From Hydrogenophaga sp. (lineage in GTDB: Bacteria; Pseudomonadota; Gammaproteobacteria; Burkholderiales; Burkholderiaceae_C): a stretch of 64,000 nt of DNA. Numbering within the stretch: the first letter of the stretch is position 1; the number at the start of each line of letters is the position of its first letter. The position numbers and the translations under genes are program-made. Positions 30,773 to 44,056 of this stretch are shown here, in pieces. Under the pieces are notes generated by a model that ran no database searches, had not been told where the DNA came from, and worked only from the letters and a program-made list of their open reading frames with translations. The stretch is taken from assembly GCF_018780075.1 (NCBI RefSeq), contig NZ_JADMKB010000105.1:62001-126000 (forward strand), written 5' to 3'.

Positions 30773-32127
30773 TGGACCGCATGACCCCCACCCCCACCCC
30801 GGCCGCGTTCACCGTTCGCGCCGCGTGCGCCACCGTCCTGCTGGCGCTGGGCGCCTGCGCCGAGCCCGCGCGTTTCACCGTGGCCGAAGGCTCCGGCAAC
30901 AACCCGGCGCTGCCCGCGCCCAGCCGGGCGTTGATCCCGACCGTGAACATCGCGCCGGCGCGGGGCTGGCCCGAGGGCGCCATGCCCACCCCGGCGCCCG
31001 GCCTGCAGGTGCAGGCCTTCGCCCGCGACCTGGACCACCCGCGCTGGCTGCTGGTGCTGCCCAACGGCGACGTGCTGGTGGCCGAAAGCAACGCGCCGCC
31101 CAAGGCGGACCGGCCCACCGGCCTCAAGGCCTGGGTCACGGGGCTGGTGATGGGCCTGGTGATGCAGCGCGCGGGCGCGGCCGTGCCCAGCGCCAACCGC
31201 ATCACCCTGCTGCGCGACACCGATGGCGACGGCGTGGCCGATGTGCGCTCGGTGTTGCTGAGCGGCTTGCATTCGCCGTTCGGCATGGCGCTGGTGGGCG
31301 AGCGCCTGTTCGTGGCCAACGCCGACGCGGTGCTGGTCTTCCCGTACCGACGGGGCGACACGGTCATCCACACCGCCGGCACGAAGCTGCTGGACCTGCC
31401 CGGCGGGCCGATCAACCACCACTGGACCAAGAGCCTGCTCGCCAGCCCCGACGGCCAGCGCCTCTACGTGGGTGTCGGGTCCAACAGCAACATCGGCGAG
31501 AACGGCATGGCGGCCGAAGCCGGCCGGGCGTCGGTCTGGGAGGTGGACCTGCGCAGCGGTGCCCACCGCGTTTTTGCCTCGGGCCTGCGCAACCCGGTCG
31601 GCCTGGCCTGGGACGCCAGCGGACGCACGCTCTGGGCGGTGGTCAATGAGCGCGATGAACTCGGCAGCGACCTGGTGCCCGACTATCTGACCTCGGTGCG
31701 CGACAGCGCCTTCTATGGCTGGCCTTACAGCTACTACGGCCAGCGGGTGGACACGCGCGTCACGCCACCCGCAACCGACCGGGTGGCCACGGCCTTGGTG
31801 CCCGACTTTGCGCTCGGTCCCCACGTGGCGCCCCTGGGGCTCGCGTCGTCCGTCGGCAGCCGGCTGCCCCGGCCCTTCACCCACGGCATGTTCATCGGGC
31901 AACACGGTTCGTGGAACCGCCGCCCGCACAGCGGCTACAAGGTGGTGTTCGTGCCATTCAGCGGTGGGCAGCCCTCGGGACCGGCGCGCGAGGTGCTGGG
32001 CGGATTCCTCAGCGCCGACGGCGAGGCCTTCGGCCGGCCGGTGGGCGTGGCGCTGGACGCGCGGGGGGCGCTGCTGGTGGCCGACGACGTGGGCAACGTG
32101 GTCTGGCGGGTGAGCGCGCCCCAGTGA
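30773..32127 (+). CDS. PQQ-dependent sugar (L-sorbosone) dehydrogenase-like lipoprotein
   Basis: ALGACAEPARF lipobox; PGLQVQAFARDLDHPRWLLVLPNGDVLVAESNAP...GLRNPVGLAWDASGRTLWAVVNERDELG. Confidence 0.92.
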
Positions 32128-32164
32128 GCGGGGCGGGGCCGGTGTCCGGCCGGTGACAGGCGGT

Positions 32165-32199
32165 TTTATTTTTACAAAGCATCTGCTTGCTAAAAATAT
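32165..32199. promoter_or_regulatory. Candidate TetR (AtuR-like) operator, copy 1
   Basis: TTTATTTTTACAAAGCATCTGCTTGCTAAAAATA region; AAGCA-TC-TGCTT perfect core at 32177-32188. Confidence 0.6.
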
Positions 32200-32223
32200 C
32201 AGGCGCTGATAAGGTCATTGCCC

Positions 32224-32901
32224 ATGAGCGATGACTTGCCTCCCAAAACGACGGCCGACGAGCCGCGCCGCGCCCGCGGCCGTCCCCGAAAAACCGCCGA
32301 CGAGCGCGACGACGGCAACCGGCGCCAGGACCTGCTGCGGGCTGCGGCCCGTCTGTTCCGCACCCAGGGTTTCGCCGCCACCAGCACGCGCGACATCGCC
32401 ACCGCCGCCGGCATGCGCTCGGGCTCTCCCTTCTATCACTTCGACAACAAGGAAGCCCTGCTCGCGGCCGTGATGCAGGAGGGCATGGTGAGCGCCGCGG
32501 CGCGCCAGGCCGAGGCGATGCAGCGTGCCACGGCGCCACTCAAGCGCGGCCAGACGTTGACGGCGCGCGAGGCGCTGCGGGTGCTGGTGCGCAGCCACTT
32601 CGAGGTGCTGCTCGGGCCCGACAGCGACTTCATCCCGGTGATGCTGTACGAGTGGCGCTCGCTGTCGGAGGCCGAGCGCATCGAGGTGAAACGCCTGAAA
32701 GACGCCTACGAGGCGGTGTGGGTGCCGGTGCTGCAGGCGTTGCGAGACAGCGGCGAGCTGCAGGGCGACCCCGCGTTGTCACGGCTGATGATTTTCGGCG
32801 CGCTCAACTGGTCGGTGCAGTGGTACGACCCGCGCCGCAACGCCTCGCTCGACGACCTCACAGAAGCGGCGTTGCACCTGTTTTTGAAGGAACCGGCATG
32901 A
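32224..32901 (+). CDS. TetR/AcrR-family regulator (AtuR-like by position)
   Basis: RQDLLRAAARLFRTQGFAATSTRDIATAAGMRSGSPFYHFDNKEALLAAVMQEG. Confidence 0.93.
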   Translation: MSDDLPPKTTADEPRRARGRPRKTADERDDGNRRQDLLRAAARLFRTQGFAATSTRDIATAAGMRSGSPFYHFDNKEALLAAVMQEGMVSAAARQAEAMQRATAPLKRGQTLTAREALRVLVRSHFEVLLGPDSDFIPVMLYEWRSLSEAERIEVKRLKDAYEAVWVPVLQALRDSGELQGDPALSRLMIFGALNWSVQWYDPRRNASLDDLTEAALHLFLKEPA

Positions 32902-33788
32902 GCGATCAATACAGGTCGGCCTTTCGCGACGGCCTGTTCGCGGGCCGTGTGGTGATGGTGACCGGTGGCGGCTCGGGCATCGGCCGCTGCACCGCGCACG
33001 AGCTCGCCAGCCTGGGCGCGATGGTGGTGCTGGTGGGCCGCAACCCCGACAAGCTGCAGGCCACCGCGGTCGAGATCGCGGAGGACGGTGGCCGCGCGAG
33101 TTTCCACGTCTGCGACATCCGCCACGAAGAGGGCGTGAAGGCCATGGTGGCCGACGCGGTGCGTGCCCACGGCCGCATCGACGCGCTGGTCAACAACGCG
33201 GGTGGCCAGTACCTCACGCCGCTGGAAAAAATCAGCGCCAAGGGCTGGCAGGCGGTGATCGACACCAACCTCACCGGCGGCTTCCTGGTGTCGCGCGAGT
33301 GTTACCTGCAGAGCATGGCGCAGCACGGCGGCGCGGTGGTCAACATCGTGGCCGACATCTGGGGCTCCATGCCCGGCATGGGCCACAGCGGCGCGGCGCG
33401 CGCGGGCATGGTCAGCTTCACCGAAACGGCCGCGATGGAATGGGCGAAAAGCGGCGTGCGCGTGAACGCCGTGGCACCCGGCTACATCGCCTCCAGCGGC
33501 ATGGACCACTATCCCGCCGAGGCCGGGCCGATGCTGCGCGAGATGCGCCAGACCGTGCCGCTGGGCCGCTTCGGCAACGAGGCCGAAACCTCGGCCGCCA
33601 TCGTGTTCCTGCTCTCGCCCGCGGCCAGTTTCATCAGCGGCACGGTGCTGCGCGTGGACGGCGCGCGGCCGCAGGTGCGCATGGGCTGGGGCCCGGTGGC
33701 GGCGCCTGAGGACGTGCAGCAGCGCGATGCGGTGAAGCCGTTTGATGGCTTTCACCGATCTGTGACGCCCAAGGTGTTCCAGTCATGA
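32898..33788 (+). CDS. atuB: SDR oxidoreductase, AtuB-like
   Basis: GRVVMVTGGGSGIGRCTAHELASLGAMVVLVGRNPDKL...VNNAGGQYLTPL; ATGA overlap with TetR gene. Confidence 0.7.
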   Translation: MSDQYRSAFRDGLFAGRVVMVTGGGSGIGRCTAHELASLGAMVVLVGRNPDKLQATAVEIAEDGGRASFHVCDIRHEEGVKAMVADAVRAHGRIDALVNNAGGQYLTPLEKISAKGWQAVIDTNLTGGFLVSRECYLQSMAQHGGAVVNIVADIWGSMPGMGHSGAARAGMVSFTETAAMEWAKSGVRVNAVAPGYIASSGMDHYPAEAGPMLREMRQTVPLGRFGNEAETSAAIVFLLSPAASFISGTVLRVDGARPQVRMGWGPVAAPEDVQQRDAVKPFDGFHRSVTPKVFQS

Positions 33789-35404
33789 GCTTTGAAACGA
33801 CGTTCAACCCGCACAGCGAACAGGCCGCGCAACGCCGCGACGCCATGCTCGCTCGCATCGCCCAGCTGCGCGCGCTCGAAGACCGCGCCGCCCAGGCCTC
33901 GGCCCGGTCCGCGCCGGTGTTCCACCAGCGCGGTCAGCTGCTGCCGCGCGAACGCATCGGCCTGCTGCTGGACCCGGGCGCGCCCTGGCTGCCGCTGTGT
34001 TCGCTGGCCGGCTTCCTGCAGGACAGCAAAGACCCGGAGAAGTCGGTGCCCGGCGGCGGCATGCTGGCCGGCATCGGCTTCATCAGCGGCGTGCGCTGCA
34101 TGGTGGTCGCGAGCGACTCGGGCATCGAGGCCGGCGCCATCCAGCCGCGCGGGCTGGAGAAGATCCTGCGCGTGCAGGAGATGGCGCTGGAGAACCAGCT
34201 GCCCTTCGTGCACCTGGTCGAGAGCGCAGGCGCGAACCTCATGAAGTACCAGGTCGAGGGTTTCGTGCTCGGTGGCGGCCTGTTCCGCAACCTCGCGCGC
34301 CTGTCGGCCGCGGGCCTGCCGGTCATCACGGTGCAGCACGGCTCGGGCACGGCGGGCGGCGCCTACATGCCGGGCCTGAGCGACGTGGTGATCATGGTGC
34401 GCGGCCGCTCGCGGGCTTTCCTGGCCGGGCCGCCGCTGCTCATGGCCGCCACCGGCGAGGTGGCGACGGAAGAAGAACTGGGTGGCGCGGAGATGCACAC
34501 CGGCATCTCCGGCCTCGGTGAATACCTGGCCGAAGACGACCGGGAGGCGCTGGGCATCGCCCGGCGTGTGGTGGACCAGACGGGCTGGCAGGCAAGGCCC
34601 GCCACACCCGCCGAACCCCCGCGCTTCGATGCCGACGACCTGCTCGCCCTCATGCCCCCGCACCACCGCGAGCCGGTGGACATGCGCGAGGTCATGCTGC
34701 GCATCACCGACGCATCCGACCTCCTCGAATTCAAGCCGCTCTACGGCGCCGCCACGGTCTGCGCCCAGGCGCACATCGGCGGCCACGCGGTCGGCCTCAT
34801 CAGCAACAACGGTCCCATCGACGTGGCCGGCGCCAACAAGGCCACGCACTTCATCCAGTGGATGTGCCAGCTCGGCCACCCCATCGTCTATTTGCAGAAC
34901 ACCACCGGCTACATGGTGGGCAAGGACAGCGAGCAGGGCGGGATGATCAAGCACGGCAGCAAGATGATCCAGGCCGTGACCAACGCCACCGTGCCGCAGA
35001 TCACCCTCCAGTGCGGGGCGTCGTTCGGCGCGGGCAACTACGGCATGTGCGGCCGCGGCTACGCACCGCGTTTTCTCTTCACCTGGCCCAACGCTCGCAC
35101 CGCCGTCATGGGCGGCGAGCAGGCGGCCAAAACCATGCAGATCGTGGCCGAGGCAGGTTTGGCGCGCAAAGGCATCGCCACCGACACGCCCGAGGTGCAG
35201 GCGCAGATGAAAAACCAGTTCGACGCCATCGTGCAGAAGTTCGAGTCGCAGGCCGACGCCTTCAGCACCAGCGGCCTGGTGCTGGACGACGGCGTGATCG
35301 ACCCGCGCGATACCCGAGCCGTGCTGAGCTTCTGCCTCGACACCATCGCAGAGGCCGCTCAACGCCAGCCCAGACGCATGCAGTTCGGCGTCGCGCGAAT
35401 GTGA
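33785..35404 (+). CDS. atuC: Acyl-CoA carboxylase beta subunit (geranyl-CoA/MCC carboxyltransferase-like)
   Basis: 539 aa; VHLVESAGANLMKYQVEGFVLGGGLFRNLARLSAAGLPVITVQHGSGTAGGAYMPGLSDVVIMVRG; FGAGNYGMCGRGYAPRF. Confidence 0.85.
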   Translation: MSFETTFNPHSEQAAQRRDAMLARIAQLRALEDRAAQASARSAPVFHQRGQLLPRERIGLLLDPGAPWLPLCSLAGFLQDSKDPEKSVPGGGMLAGIGFISGVRCMVVASDSGIEAGAIQPRGLEKILRVQEMALENQLPFVHLVESAGANLMKYQVEGFVLGGGLFRNLARLSAAGLPVITVQHGSGTAGGAYMPGLSDVVIMVRGRSRAFLAGPPLLMAATGEVATEEELGGAEMHTGISGLGEYLAEDDREALGIARRVVDQTGWQARPATPAEPPRFDADDLLALMPPHHREPVDMREVMLRITDASDLLEFKPLYGAATVCAQAHIGGHAVGLISNNGPIDVAGANKATHFIQWMCQLGHPIVYLQNTTGYMVGKDSEQGGMIKHGSKMIQAVTNATVPQITLQCGASFGAGNYGMCGRGYAPRFLFTWPNARTAVMGGEQAAKTMQIVAEAGLARKGIATDTPEVQAQMKNQFDAIVQKFESQADAFSTSGLVLDDGVIDPRDTRAVLSFCLDTIAEAAQRQPRRMQFGVARM

Positions 35405-35438
35405 TCCCAACAGACCCCCAAAAGACAGGAGACCCCCC

Positions 35439-36614
35439 ATGCAGTTCACCCACGAACACCGCGAGATCCAGAAGACCCTCAAGCGCTTCATTGACGAGCA
35501 GATCAACCCGCACGTGGACGAATGGGAGGCGGCCGAGATCTTCCCGGCGCACGAGGTCTTCAAGCAGATGGGCAATCTGGGCCTGCTCGGCCTGACCAAG
35601 CCCGAGGCGGACGGCGGCATGGGGCTGGACTACTCCTACAGCGTGGCCATGGCCGAGACCCTGGGCCACATCCACTGCGGCGGCGTGCCCATGGCCATCG
35701 GCGTGCAGACCGACATGTGCACCCCCGCACTGGCCCGATTCGGCAGCGAGGAGCTGCGCGCCCAGTTCCTGGCGCCGGCCATCGCGGGCGACGCGGTGGG
35801 CTGCATCGGCGTGAGCGAACCCGGCGCGGGCAGCGACGTCTCGGCCATCAAGACCACGGCGCGCAAGGACGGCGACGACTACGTCATCAGCGGCCAGAAG
35901 ATGTGGATCACCAACAGCCTGCAGGCCGACTGGATGTGCATGCTGGTCAACACCAGCGACGGCCCCGCGCACAAGAACAAGAGCCTGGTCATGGTGCCGC
36001 TGCGCGAGAACGGCAAGCCGGTCAAAGGCTTCGAGGTCGGCCAGAAGATCAGGAAGATCGGCATGAACAGCAGCGACACCGGCCTGCTGTTCTTCGACGA
36101 GGTGCGCGTGCCGCAGCGCTACCGCATCGGCGCCGAGGGCGCGGGCTTCATCTACCAGATGCAGCAGTTCCAGGAGGAGCGCCTGTGGTGCGCGGCGAGC
36201 TGCCTGCAGAGCCTGACCAACTGCATCCAGTGGACCGTGGACTACGCGCAGGAACGGCAGCTGTTCGGCGCCACGCTGGCCGACCAGCAGTGGGTGCAGT
36301 TCAAGCTGGCCGAGCTCAAGACCGAGGTCGAGAGCCTGCGCGCGCTCACCTACATGGCCTGCGAGCATTACCTGGCCGGCGAGGACGTGACCGAGTGGGC
36401 GACCATGGCCAAGCTGAAAGCCGGGCGCCTGAACCGCCTGGTGCCCGACACCTGCCTGCAGTTCTGGGGCGGCATGGGCTACACCTGGGAGAACAAGGTC
36501 TCGCGCATGTTCCGCGACGGGCGGCTGGCGTCGATCGGCGGTGGGGCGGACGAGGTGATGCTGGGCATCCTCACCAAGATGATGGGGGTACAGAAAGCCC
36601 CCCTGCGCCGCTGA
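35439..36614 (+). CDS. atuD: Acyl-CoA dehydrogenase, AtuD-like
   Basis: MQFTHEHREIQKTLKRFIDEQINPHVDEWEAAEIFPAHEVFKQMGNLGLLGLTKPEADGGMGLDYSYSVAMAETLG; GCIGVSEPGAGSDV. Confidence 0.8.
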   Translation: MQFTHEHREIQKTLKRFIDEQINPHVDEWEAAEIFPAHEVFKQMGNLGLLGLTKPEADGGMGLDYSYSVAMAETLGHIHCGGVPMAIGVQTDMCTPALARFGSEELRAQFLAPAIAGDAVGCIGVSEPGAGSDVSAIKTTARKDGDDYVISGQKMWITNSLQADWMCMLVNTSDGPAHKNKSLVMVPLRENGKPVKGFEVGQKIRKIGMNSSDTGLLFFDEVRVPQRYRIGAEGAGFIYQMQQFQEERLWCAASCLQSLTNCIQWTVDYAQERQLFGATLADQQWVQFKLAELKTEVESLRALTYMACEHYLAGEDVTEWATMAKLKAGRLNRLVPDTCLQFWGGMGYTWENKVSRMFRDGRLASIGGGADEVMLGILTKMMGVQKAPLRR

Positions 36615-36676
36615 CGCGGCTTCCCCCCAGGGGGGCGTCGCCCTTGGACCGGCAGAGCCGGATCTTCGGCGACCAC
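36598..36676 (+). repeat. GC-rich intergenic repeat copy
   Basis: CCCCTGCGCCGCTGACGCGGCTTCCCCCCAGGGGGGCGTCGCCCTTGGACCGGCAGAGCCGGATCTTCGGCGACC. Confidence 0.7.
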
Positions 36677-36712
36677 TGAGCCAGACACTTCACTCCAACT
36701 TTGCAGGTGATC

Positions 36713-37512
36713 ATGAGCAACTTTCTGGTGGTTCGACAAGGGGACACCGAGCGCTGGACGCTCAACGAGCCGGCCTCGCGCAACGCCTTGTCCGACAGCA
36801 TGGTGATCGCGCTGTTCGAGGCCTGCCTGCGCGCGAAGGACGACAAGGGTTTGCGCACGGTGGTGCTCACGGGCGCGGCGGGCGCCTTCTGCGCCGGCGG
36901 CAGCCTGGGCAGCTTCGCCAGCGCCATCGGCCAGCTGCTGCCGCCCGGTGAGACCGACCCGCTGATCGCCCTCAACCGGGGGTTTGGCGACGTGCTGCAC
37001 GCGCTCACCGAGCTGCCCCAGCTGCTGATCGCGGCGGTGGATGGCCCGGCCATGGGCGGCGGCTTCGGGCTGGTCTGCTGCGCCGACGTCGTGCTCGCCA
37101 CGCAGCGCTCGGTGTTCGCCACGCCCGAGGTCACGCTGGGCCTGCCGCCGGCGCAGATCGCGCCCTTCGTCTGGCAGCGCCTGGGCGATCGCGCGGCGCG
37201 CGAGTGCCTGCTCTCGGGGCGCCACTACCGGGCGGCCGAAGCGCGCGAGTTCGGGCTGGTGAATCACGTGGTGGCCGACGGCGAGCTGGAGGAGGCCCTG
37301 CACGACACCTTGCTGAAGTTCAGCCGCGCCGCGCCCGGCGCCACGGCGACCACCAAGCGCCTGCTGCAGCGCCTGCGCGGCCCGGTGCCCGACCTGCGGG
37401 ACGAAGCGGCCATCGCCTTCGCCAGCGCCCTGCGCGGCAACGAGGCCGCGACCGGCCTGATGGCGTTCGCCCGCAAGCAGATCGCGCCCTGGGTCAAGAA
37501 CAACGCCGCGCG

Positions 37513-37516
<4 letters not shown>
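36713..37516 (+). CDS. atuE: Enoyl-CoA hydratase/isomerase, AtuE-like
   Basis: TVVLTGAAGAFCAGGSLGSFASAIG...AAVDGPAMGGGFGLVCCADVVLATQRSVFATPEVTLGLPPAQIAPFVWQRLG. Confidence 0.8.
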
Positions 37517-39653
<2,137 letters not shown>

Positions 39654-39657
<4 letters not shown>

Positions 39658-40817
39658 GCGCCACAGACCACGGCTTCACCGACGCCGACGTCGAAGCCCT
39701 GAACGACACGGTGCGCCGCTTCGCCACCGAACAGGTGCGCCCGCACGTGGACGCGTGGGACGCGGCGGGCGAGTTCCCGCGCGCGCTCTACCGCCAGGCC
39801 GCCGAACTGGGCCTGCTGGGCCTGGGCTACCCCGAGCACCTGGGCGGCACGCCCGCGCCCTGGCGCGCGCGCAACGCGCTCTCGCAAACGCTGGCGCGGT
39901 ACGGCGGCAGCGGCGGCGTGATGGCCAGCCTGTTTTCGCTCAACATCGGCCTGCCGCCCGTGCTGGCCCACGGCTCGCCCGAGCTGCAGGCCGAGGTGAT
40001 TCCCCCGGTCTTGCGCGGCGAGCGCATCGCGGCGCTGGCCATCACCGAGCCCGGCGGCGGCTCCGACGTGGCCGCCCTGCGTTGCACCGCGCGGCGCGAC
40101 GGCGGCGACTACGTGATCGACGGCGAAAAGGTGTTCATCACCTCCGGCATGCGGGCCGACTGGATCACGCTCGCCGTCCGAACAGGCTTGGCGAGCAAGG
40201 GCGCCAGCGGCATCTCCATGATCGTGGTGCCGGGCGATGCCGCCGGCCTCTCGCGCAGCCCGCTGCAGAAAATGGGCTGGCACTGCTCCGACACCGCGCA
40301 GCTGCGCTTCGACGGCGTGCGCGTGCCGGCGCGTTGCCTGCTGGGCGAAGAGGGCGCGGGCTTTCGCATCATCATGGGCAACTTCAACGGCGAGCGGCTC
40401 GCGATGTCGGCCATGGCGCTGGGCTTTGCCCAGGCCTGCTGGGACGAAGCGCTGGCCTGGGCACGCCAGCGCCAGACCTTCGGCGCGCCGCTGATCGAAC
40501 GCCAAGTGATCCGCCACAGGCTGATGGACATGCAGATGCGCATCGGCTCCACCCAGGCCTGGGTGGACGCGCTGGCCGCGCGCGCTGACGCGGGCGATCA
40601 GGGGTCGGACTGGGTGGCGCAGGTTTGTCTTTTGAAAAACCACTCGACCCAGACCATGCAGTTCTGCGCCGACGCCGCGGTGCAGACCCTCGGCGGCATG
40701 GGCTACATGCGCGGCACCGTGAGCGAGCGGGTCTACCGCGAGGTCAAGGTGATGATGATCGGCGGCGGGGCCGAAGAGATCATGAAAGAGCTGGCGGCCC
40801 GGCAGCTGGGCCTCTGA
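39654..40817 (+). CDS. Acyl-CoA dehydrogenase
   Basis: VRRFATEQVRPHVDAWDAAGEFPRALYRQAAELGLLGLGYPEHLGG...ALAITEPGGGSDVAALRC; ATGA overlap with the preceding gene. Confidence 0.94.
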
Positions 40818-40824
40818 ACGACCA

Positions 40825-40848
40825 AAGCCCCGCGGTGGGGCGGGGCTT
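40825..40848 (+). terminator. Terminator-like hairpin after the Atu-like operon
   Basis: AAGCCCCGC-GGTGGG-GCGGGGCTT. Confidence 0.6.
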
Positions 40849-40883
40849 GCTGGGCAAAGGGCGGTGGGCCCTTGGCGGGGAGA

Positions 40884-41252
40884 TCAGCGCGAGGCCGTGA
40901 GCGCGTCGACGGCGGCCTTGGCGGCGTAGCGGCGGGGGTACAGCTCGTTGAGCTTCTTGCCCGACTCGCCGTCGGCCACGATATTGCCGGTGCGAACGGC
41001 TTCGTTCAGCTCGGCCTTCACTTCGGCGCGGGTCTTGCCGGCCGAGCGGTCCTGGCTGGGGAACAGGTCCGGGCGCACCTGGTTGAGCATCAGGCCGCTT
41101 TCGTTGTCGGCGGGGACGTTGCCGGTGCGCACGGCTTCGGCCAGCTCGGCCTTCACTTGTTCGCGGGTCTTGGGGCCGTCGGCGGCGAACACCTGGGTGG
41201 CGGACAGGGCGATGAGGGCGGCGGCGATGGCGGTGATGTGCTTGCGGTTCAT
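40884..41252 (-). CDS. DUF4148-domain exported protein with tandem internal repeat
   Basis: Signal peptide; KTREQVKAELAEAVRTGNVPADNESGLMLNQVRPDLFP and KTRAEVKAELNEAVRTGNIVADGESGKKLNELYPRRY. Confidence 0.9.
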   Translation of the reverse strand: MNRKHITAIAAALIALSATQVFAADGPKTREQVKAELAEAVRTGNVPADNESGLMLNQVRPDLFPSQDRSAGKTRAEVKAELNEAVRTGNIVADGESGKKLNELYPRRYAAKAAVDALTASR

Positions 41253-41379
41253 GGTGAAACTCCTTGGAGGGCGGTGAAACGGGTTGGATCGAATCCGGGG
41301 TGGCTTCGACGGGAAAGCCGTTGTGCCTTCCCTGGGGATGAATTCTCAAGACCCAAAATCACGTTTTCCGAACCGCCAG

Positions 41380-41395
41380 ATTACAAATATGTCAT
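41380..41395. promoter_or_regulatory. Copper-box-like dyad upstream of the response regulator
   Basis: ATTACAAATATGTCAT, imperfect dyad between divergent DUF4148 and regulator genes. Confidence 0.3.
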
Positions 41396-41458
41396 CCAGC
41401 CCCGCCGGCCTGTGTGAGACCATTCCCACCTGATCGGTTTCACCCCACGAGCTCAGCG

Positions 41459-42145
41459 ATGCGTGTCCTTGTCGTCGAAGACGAACCCAAACTGGCCCAG
41501 TACCTGCACCAGGGCCTCAGCGAAAACGGCTATGTCGTGGACGTGGCGCGCGACGGCATCGAAGGCCGCCGCCTGGCCACGGGCGGCAGCTACGACCTCA
41601 TGCTGCTCGACGTGATGCTGCCCGGCGTGGACGGCTACGGCGTGCTGTCGGCCCTGCGTGCCGAGGGCAACAAGACCCCGGTGCTGATGCTGACCGCGAG
41701 GGACAAGATCGAAGACCGCGTCAAGGGCCTTGAAGGCGGCGCCGACGACTACCTCGTCAAACCCTTTGCCTTCTCCGAGCTGCTCGCGCGCATGGGCGCC
41801 CTGCTGCGGCGTGGCGCCTTCGCCAGCCCGCAGTCGGCCACCGTGCTGCGCCTCGCCGACCTGGAGGTGGACCTCGTGTCGCGCCGCTGCACGCGCGACC
41901 AGCAGCGCCTGGACCTGACCGTCAAGGAGTTCAACCTGCTGGCGCTGCTGACCCGCCGGCGCGGCCAGATCCTGTCGCGCACCACGCTGGCCGAGCAGGT
42001 CTGGGACATGCATTTCGACTCCGACACCAACGTGGTCGAGGTGGCGGTGCGCCGCCTGCGCGCCAAGCTCGACGACCCGTTCCCCACCCGCTTGCTGCAC
42101 ACCGTGCGCGGCATGGGCTATGTGCTGGAGGAGCGCGCCGAATGA
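41459..42145 (+). CDS. OmpR-type response regulator (CopR/CusR/IrlR-like)
   Basis: [36 protein letters not shown]...[17 protein letters not shown]...[28 protein letters not shown]. Confidence 0.95.
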   Translation: MRVLVVEDEPKLAQYLHQGLSENGYVVDVARDGIEGRRLATGGSYDLMLLDVMLPGVDGYGVLSALRAEGNKTPVLMLTARDKIEDRVKGLEGGADDYLVKPFAFSELLARMGALLRRGAFASPQSATVLRLADLEVDLVSRRCTRDQQRLDLTVKEFNLLALLTRRRGQILSRTTLAEQVWDMHFDSDTNVVEVAVRRLRAKLDDPFPTRLLHTVRGMGYVLEERAE

Positions 42146-43536
42146 AGCCCCGCACCCCGCCCACCCCCGCCGCCACCGCGCCCGCCGAGCGGTGCCTGCC
42201 CCTGCCGTGCGGGCCGTCGATCGCGCGCCGCCTCTCGCGCGCCATGGCCCTGTTCATGCTGGTGGGCCTGGGCCTGCTCAGCGTGGCCAAGTACTCCGCC
42301 ATTGCCATGCGCATGGACGTGGACCAGCAGACCACGCTGGAAGACAAGCGCCAGTACCTGGCGCACGCGATCGGGGTCGCCTGCGAGAACGGCGAGGCCG
42401 GTCTGCTCCAGCGCATGACCCTGTTCGATCCGGTGCGTTCGTCCACCCGCCTGCAGATGTGGCGCGGTGACGGCACCGTGCTCTTCCGCGACGACATGCC
42501 GCCGTTCGCGCACAGCCGCGGCCTTGCGTTCGAGGTGCCGGCCGAGCGCGTGGCCGGCGGCAAGGTGCGCGTCGCGCTGGAGATGGACACCACCCATGAC
42601 CGCAAGATCATGCGCGAGGCGGCGATCACGCTGTTCGTCACCACCCTGTTCGGGGCGGCGGTCGCGGGCTTTGCGATCCAGTGGCTGGTGCGCCGTGAGC
42701 TGCGCCCCCTGCTGTCGCTGGCGCGGCAGATGAACGGCATTTCGCCGCAGCGGCTCGACCAGCGGCTGGTGGTCGAGCGCTCGTCCGAAGAGCTGGACCC
42801 ATGGGTGGCTCAGTTCAACGCCCTGATGGACCGGGTGCAGCGCGCCTATGCGCAGCTCGAAGCCTTCAACGCCGACGTGGCGCACGAGCTGCGCACGCCG
42901 CTCACGGCCCTGATCGGCCAGACCGAGGTGGCGCTCTCGCGCGAGCGCAGCGCCGACTCGCTGCGCGACACGCTGGCCTCCAACCTGGAAGAAATGCAGC
43001 GCCTCTCGGCCATCGTCAACGACATGCTCTTCCTCTCGCGGGCCGACCGCGGCGCCGTGGCCCGGCGCAGCGAATCCGTCAGCCTGGCCGAGCTGGCCCA
43101 CCAGGTGGCCGAGTTCCACGAAGGCGTGCTGGACGAAGCGGGCCTGCGGCTCTCGGTGGTGGGCGACGCCCGCGTGGCGGTGGACGCCTCGCTCGTCAAG
43201 CGCGCCCTGTCCAACCTCATGGGCAACGCCTCCCGCTTCGCCGACCCCGGTTCCACCGTGCAGGTGAAGATCGAGCCGGGCACCGGCGTCGCCGGCAGCG
43301 GCGCGCAGGTGGTGGTGGAAAACACCGGCCCCGCCATCGAAGCCCAGCACCTGCCGCACCTGTTTGACCGCTTCTTCCGCGCCGAGGCCTCGCGCGTCTG
43401 CCCCAGCGAAAACCACCACGGCCTGGGCCTGGCCATCGTCGCGGCCATCGCCCGCATGCACGCCGGCGACACCATCGCGCGCTCGCAAGACCGCGTGACG
43501 CAGATCGGTTTCACCCTGGGGCCGCAGACGGCCTGA
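42142..43536 (+). CDS. Heavy-metal-type sensor histidine kinase
   Basis: [67 protein letters not shown] overlap with the regulator. Confidence 0.94.
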   Translation: MKPRTPPTPAATAPAERCLPLPCGPSIARRLSRAMALFMLVGLGLLSVAKYSAIAMRMDVDQQTTLEDKRQYLAHAIGVACENGEAGLLQRMTLFDPVRSSTRLQMWRGDGTVLFRDDMPPFAHSRGLAFEVPAERVAGGKVRVALEMDTTHDRKIMREAAITLFVTTLFGAAVAGFAIQWLVRRELRPLLSLARQMNGISPQRLDQRLVVERSSEELDPWVAQFNALMDRVQRAYAQLEAFNADVAHELRTPLTALIGQTEVALSRERSADSLRDTLASNLEEMQRLSAIVNDMLFLSRADRGAVARRSESVSLAELAHQVAEFHEGVLDEAGLRLSVVGDARVAVDASLVKRALSNLMGNASRFADPGSTVQVKIEPGTGVAGSGAQVVVENTGPAIEAQHLPHLFDRFFRAEASRVCPSENHHGLGLAIVAAIARMHAGDTIARSQDRVTQIGFTLGPQTA

Positions 43537-43573
43537 ACGCCCGCGCAGCGGGCGCATCGACCACAATAGGCCG

Positions 43574-44056
43574 ATGCGAAACACACCCCCCGTTCCCGCC
43601 GAATTCGAGCCCGAATTCATCGCCGGCCTCAAGGCCATCTTTGAGGAAAAAATCGTCTTCAACCAGGTGCTCGGCCTGAAGATCACCCGCCTCTTGCCCG
43701 ACCGCGTGACCGCGCGCATCGACATGCGGCACGAGCTGATCGGCCACTACAGCCACAACCGCATCCACGGCGGTGTCATCAGCGCCGGGCTCGACGCCAT
43801 GGGCGGCCTGGCCTGCATGGCCGCCATCGGCGCGCGCCACATGGACGAAACGCCCGAGCAGCGCCTGCACCGCTTCGGCAAGCTCGGCACCATCGACCTG
43901 CGCATCGACTACCTGCGCCCCGGCATCGGCGAGTTTTTCGAACTCAGCGCCGAGGTGCTGCGCCTGGGCTCGCGCGTCGCGTCCACGCGCATGGAGTTCC
44001 GCGGGGCGGACGGCAAGCTGCTGTCCTGCGGTTCGGGCGCCTACATCGTGTCGTGA
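43574..44056 (+). CDS. Hotdog-fold thioesterase-like protein
   Basis: HELIGHYSHNRIHGGVISAGLDAMGGLACMAAIGAR...GKLGTIDLRIDYLRPG. Confidence 0.88.
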   Translation: MRNTPPVPAEFEPEFIAGLKAIFEEKIVFNQVLGLKITRLLPDRVTARIDMRHELIGHYSHNRIHGGVISAGLDAMGGLACMAAIGARHMDETPEQRLHRFGKLGTIDLRIDYLRPGIGEFFELSAEVLRLGSRVASTRMEFRGADGKLLSCGSGAYIVS

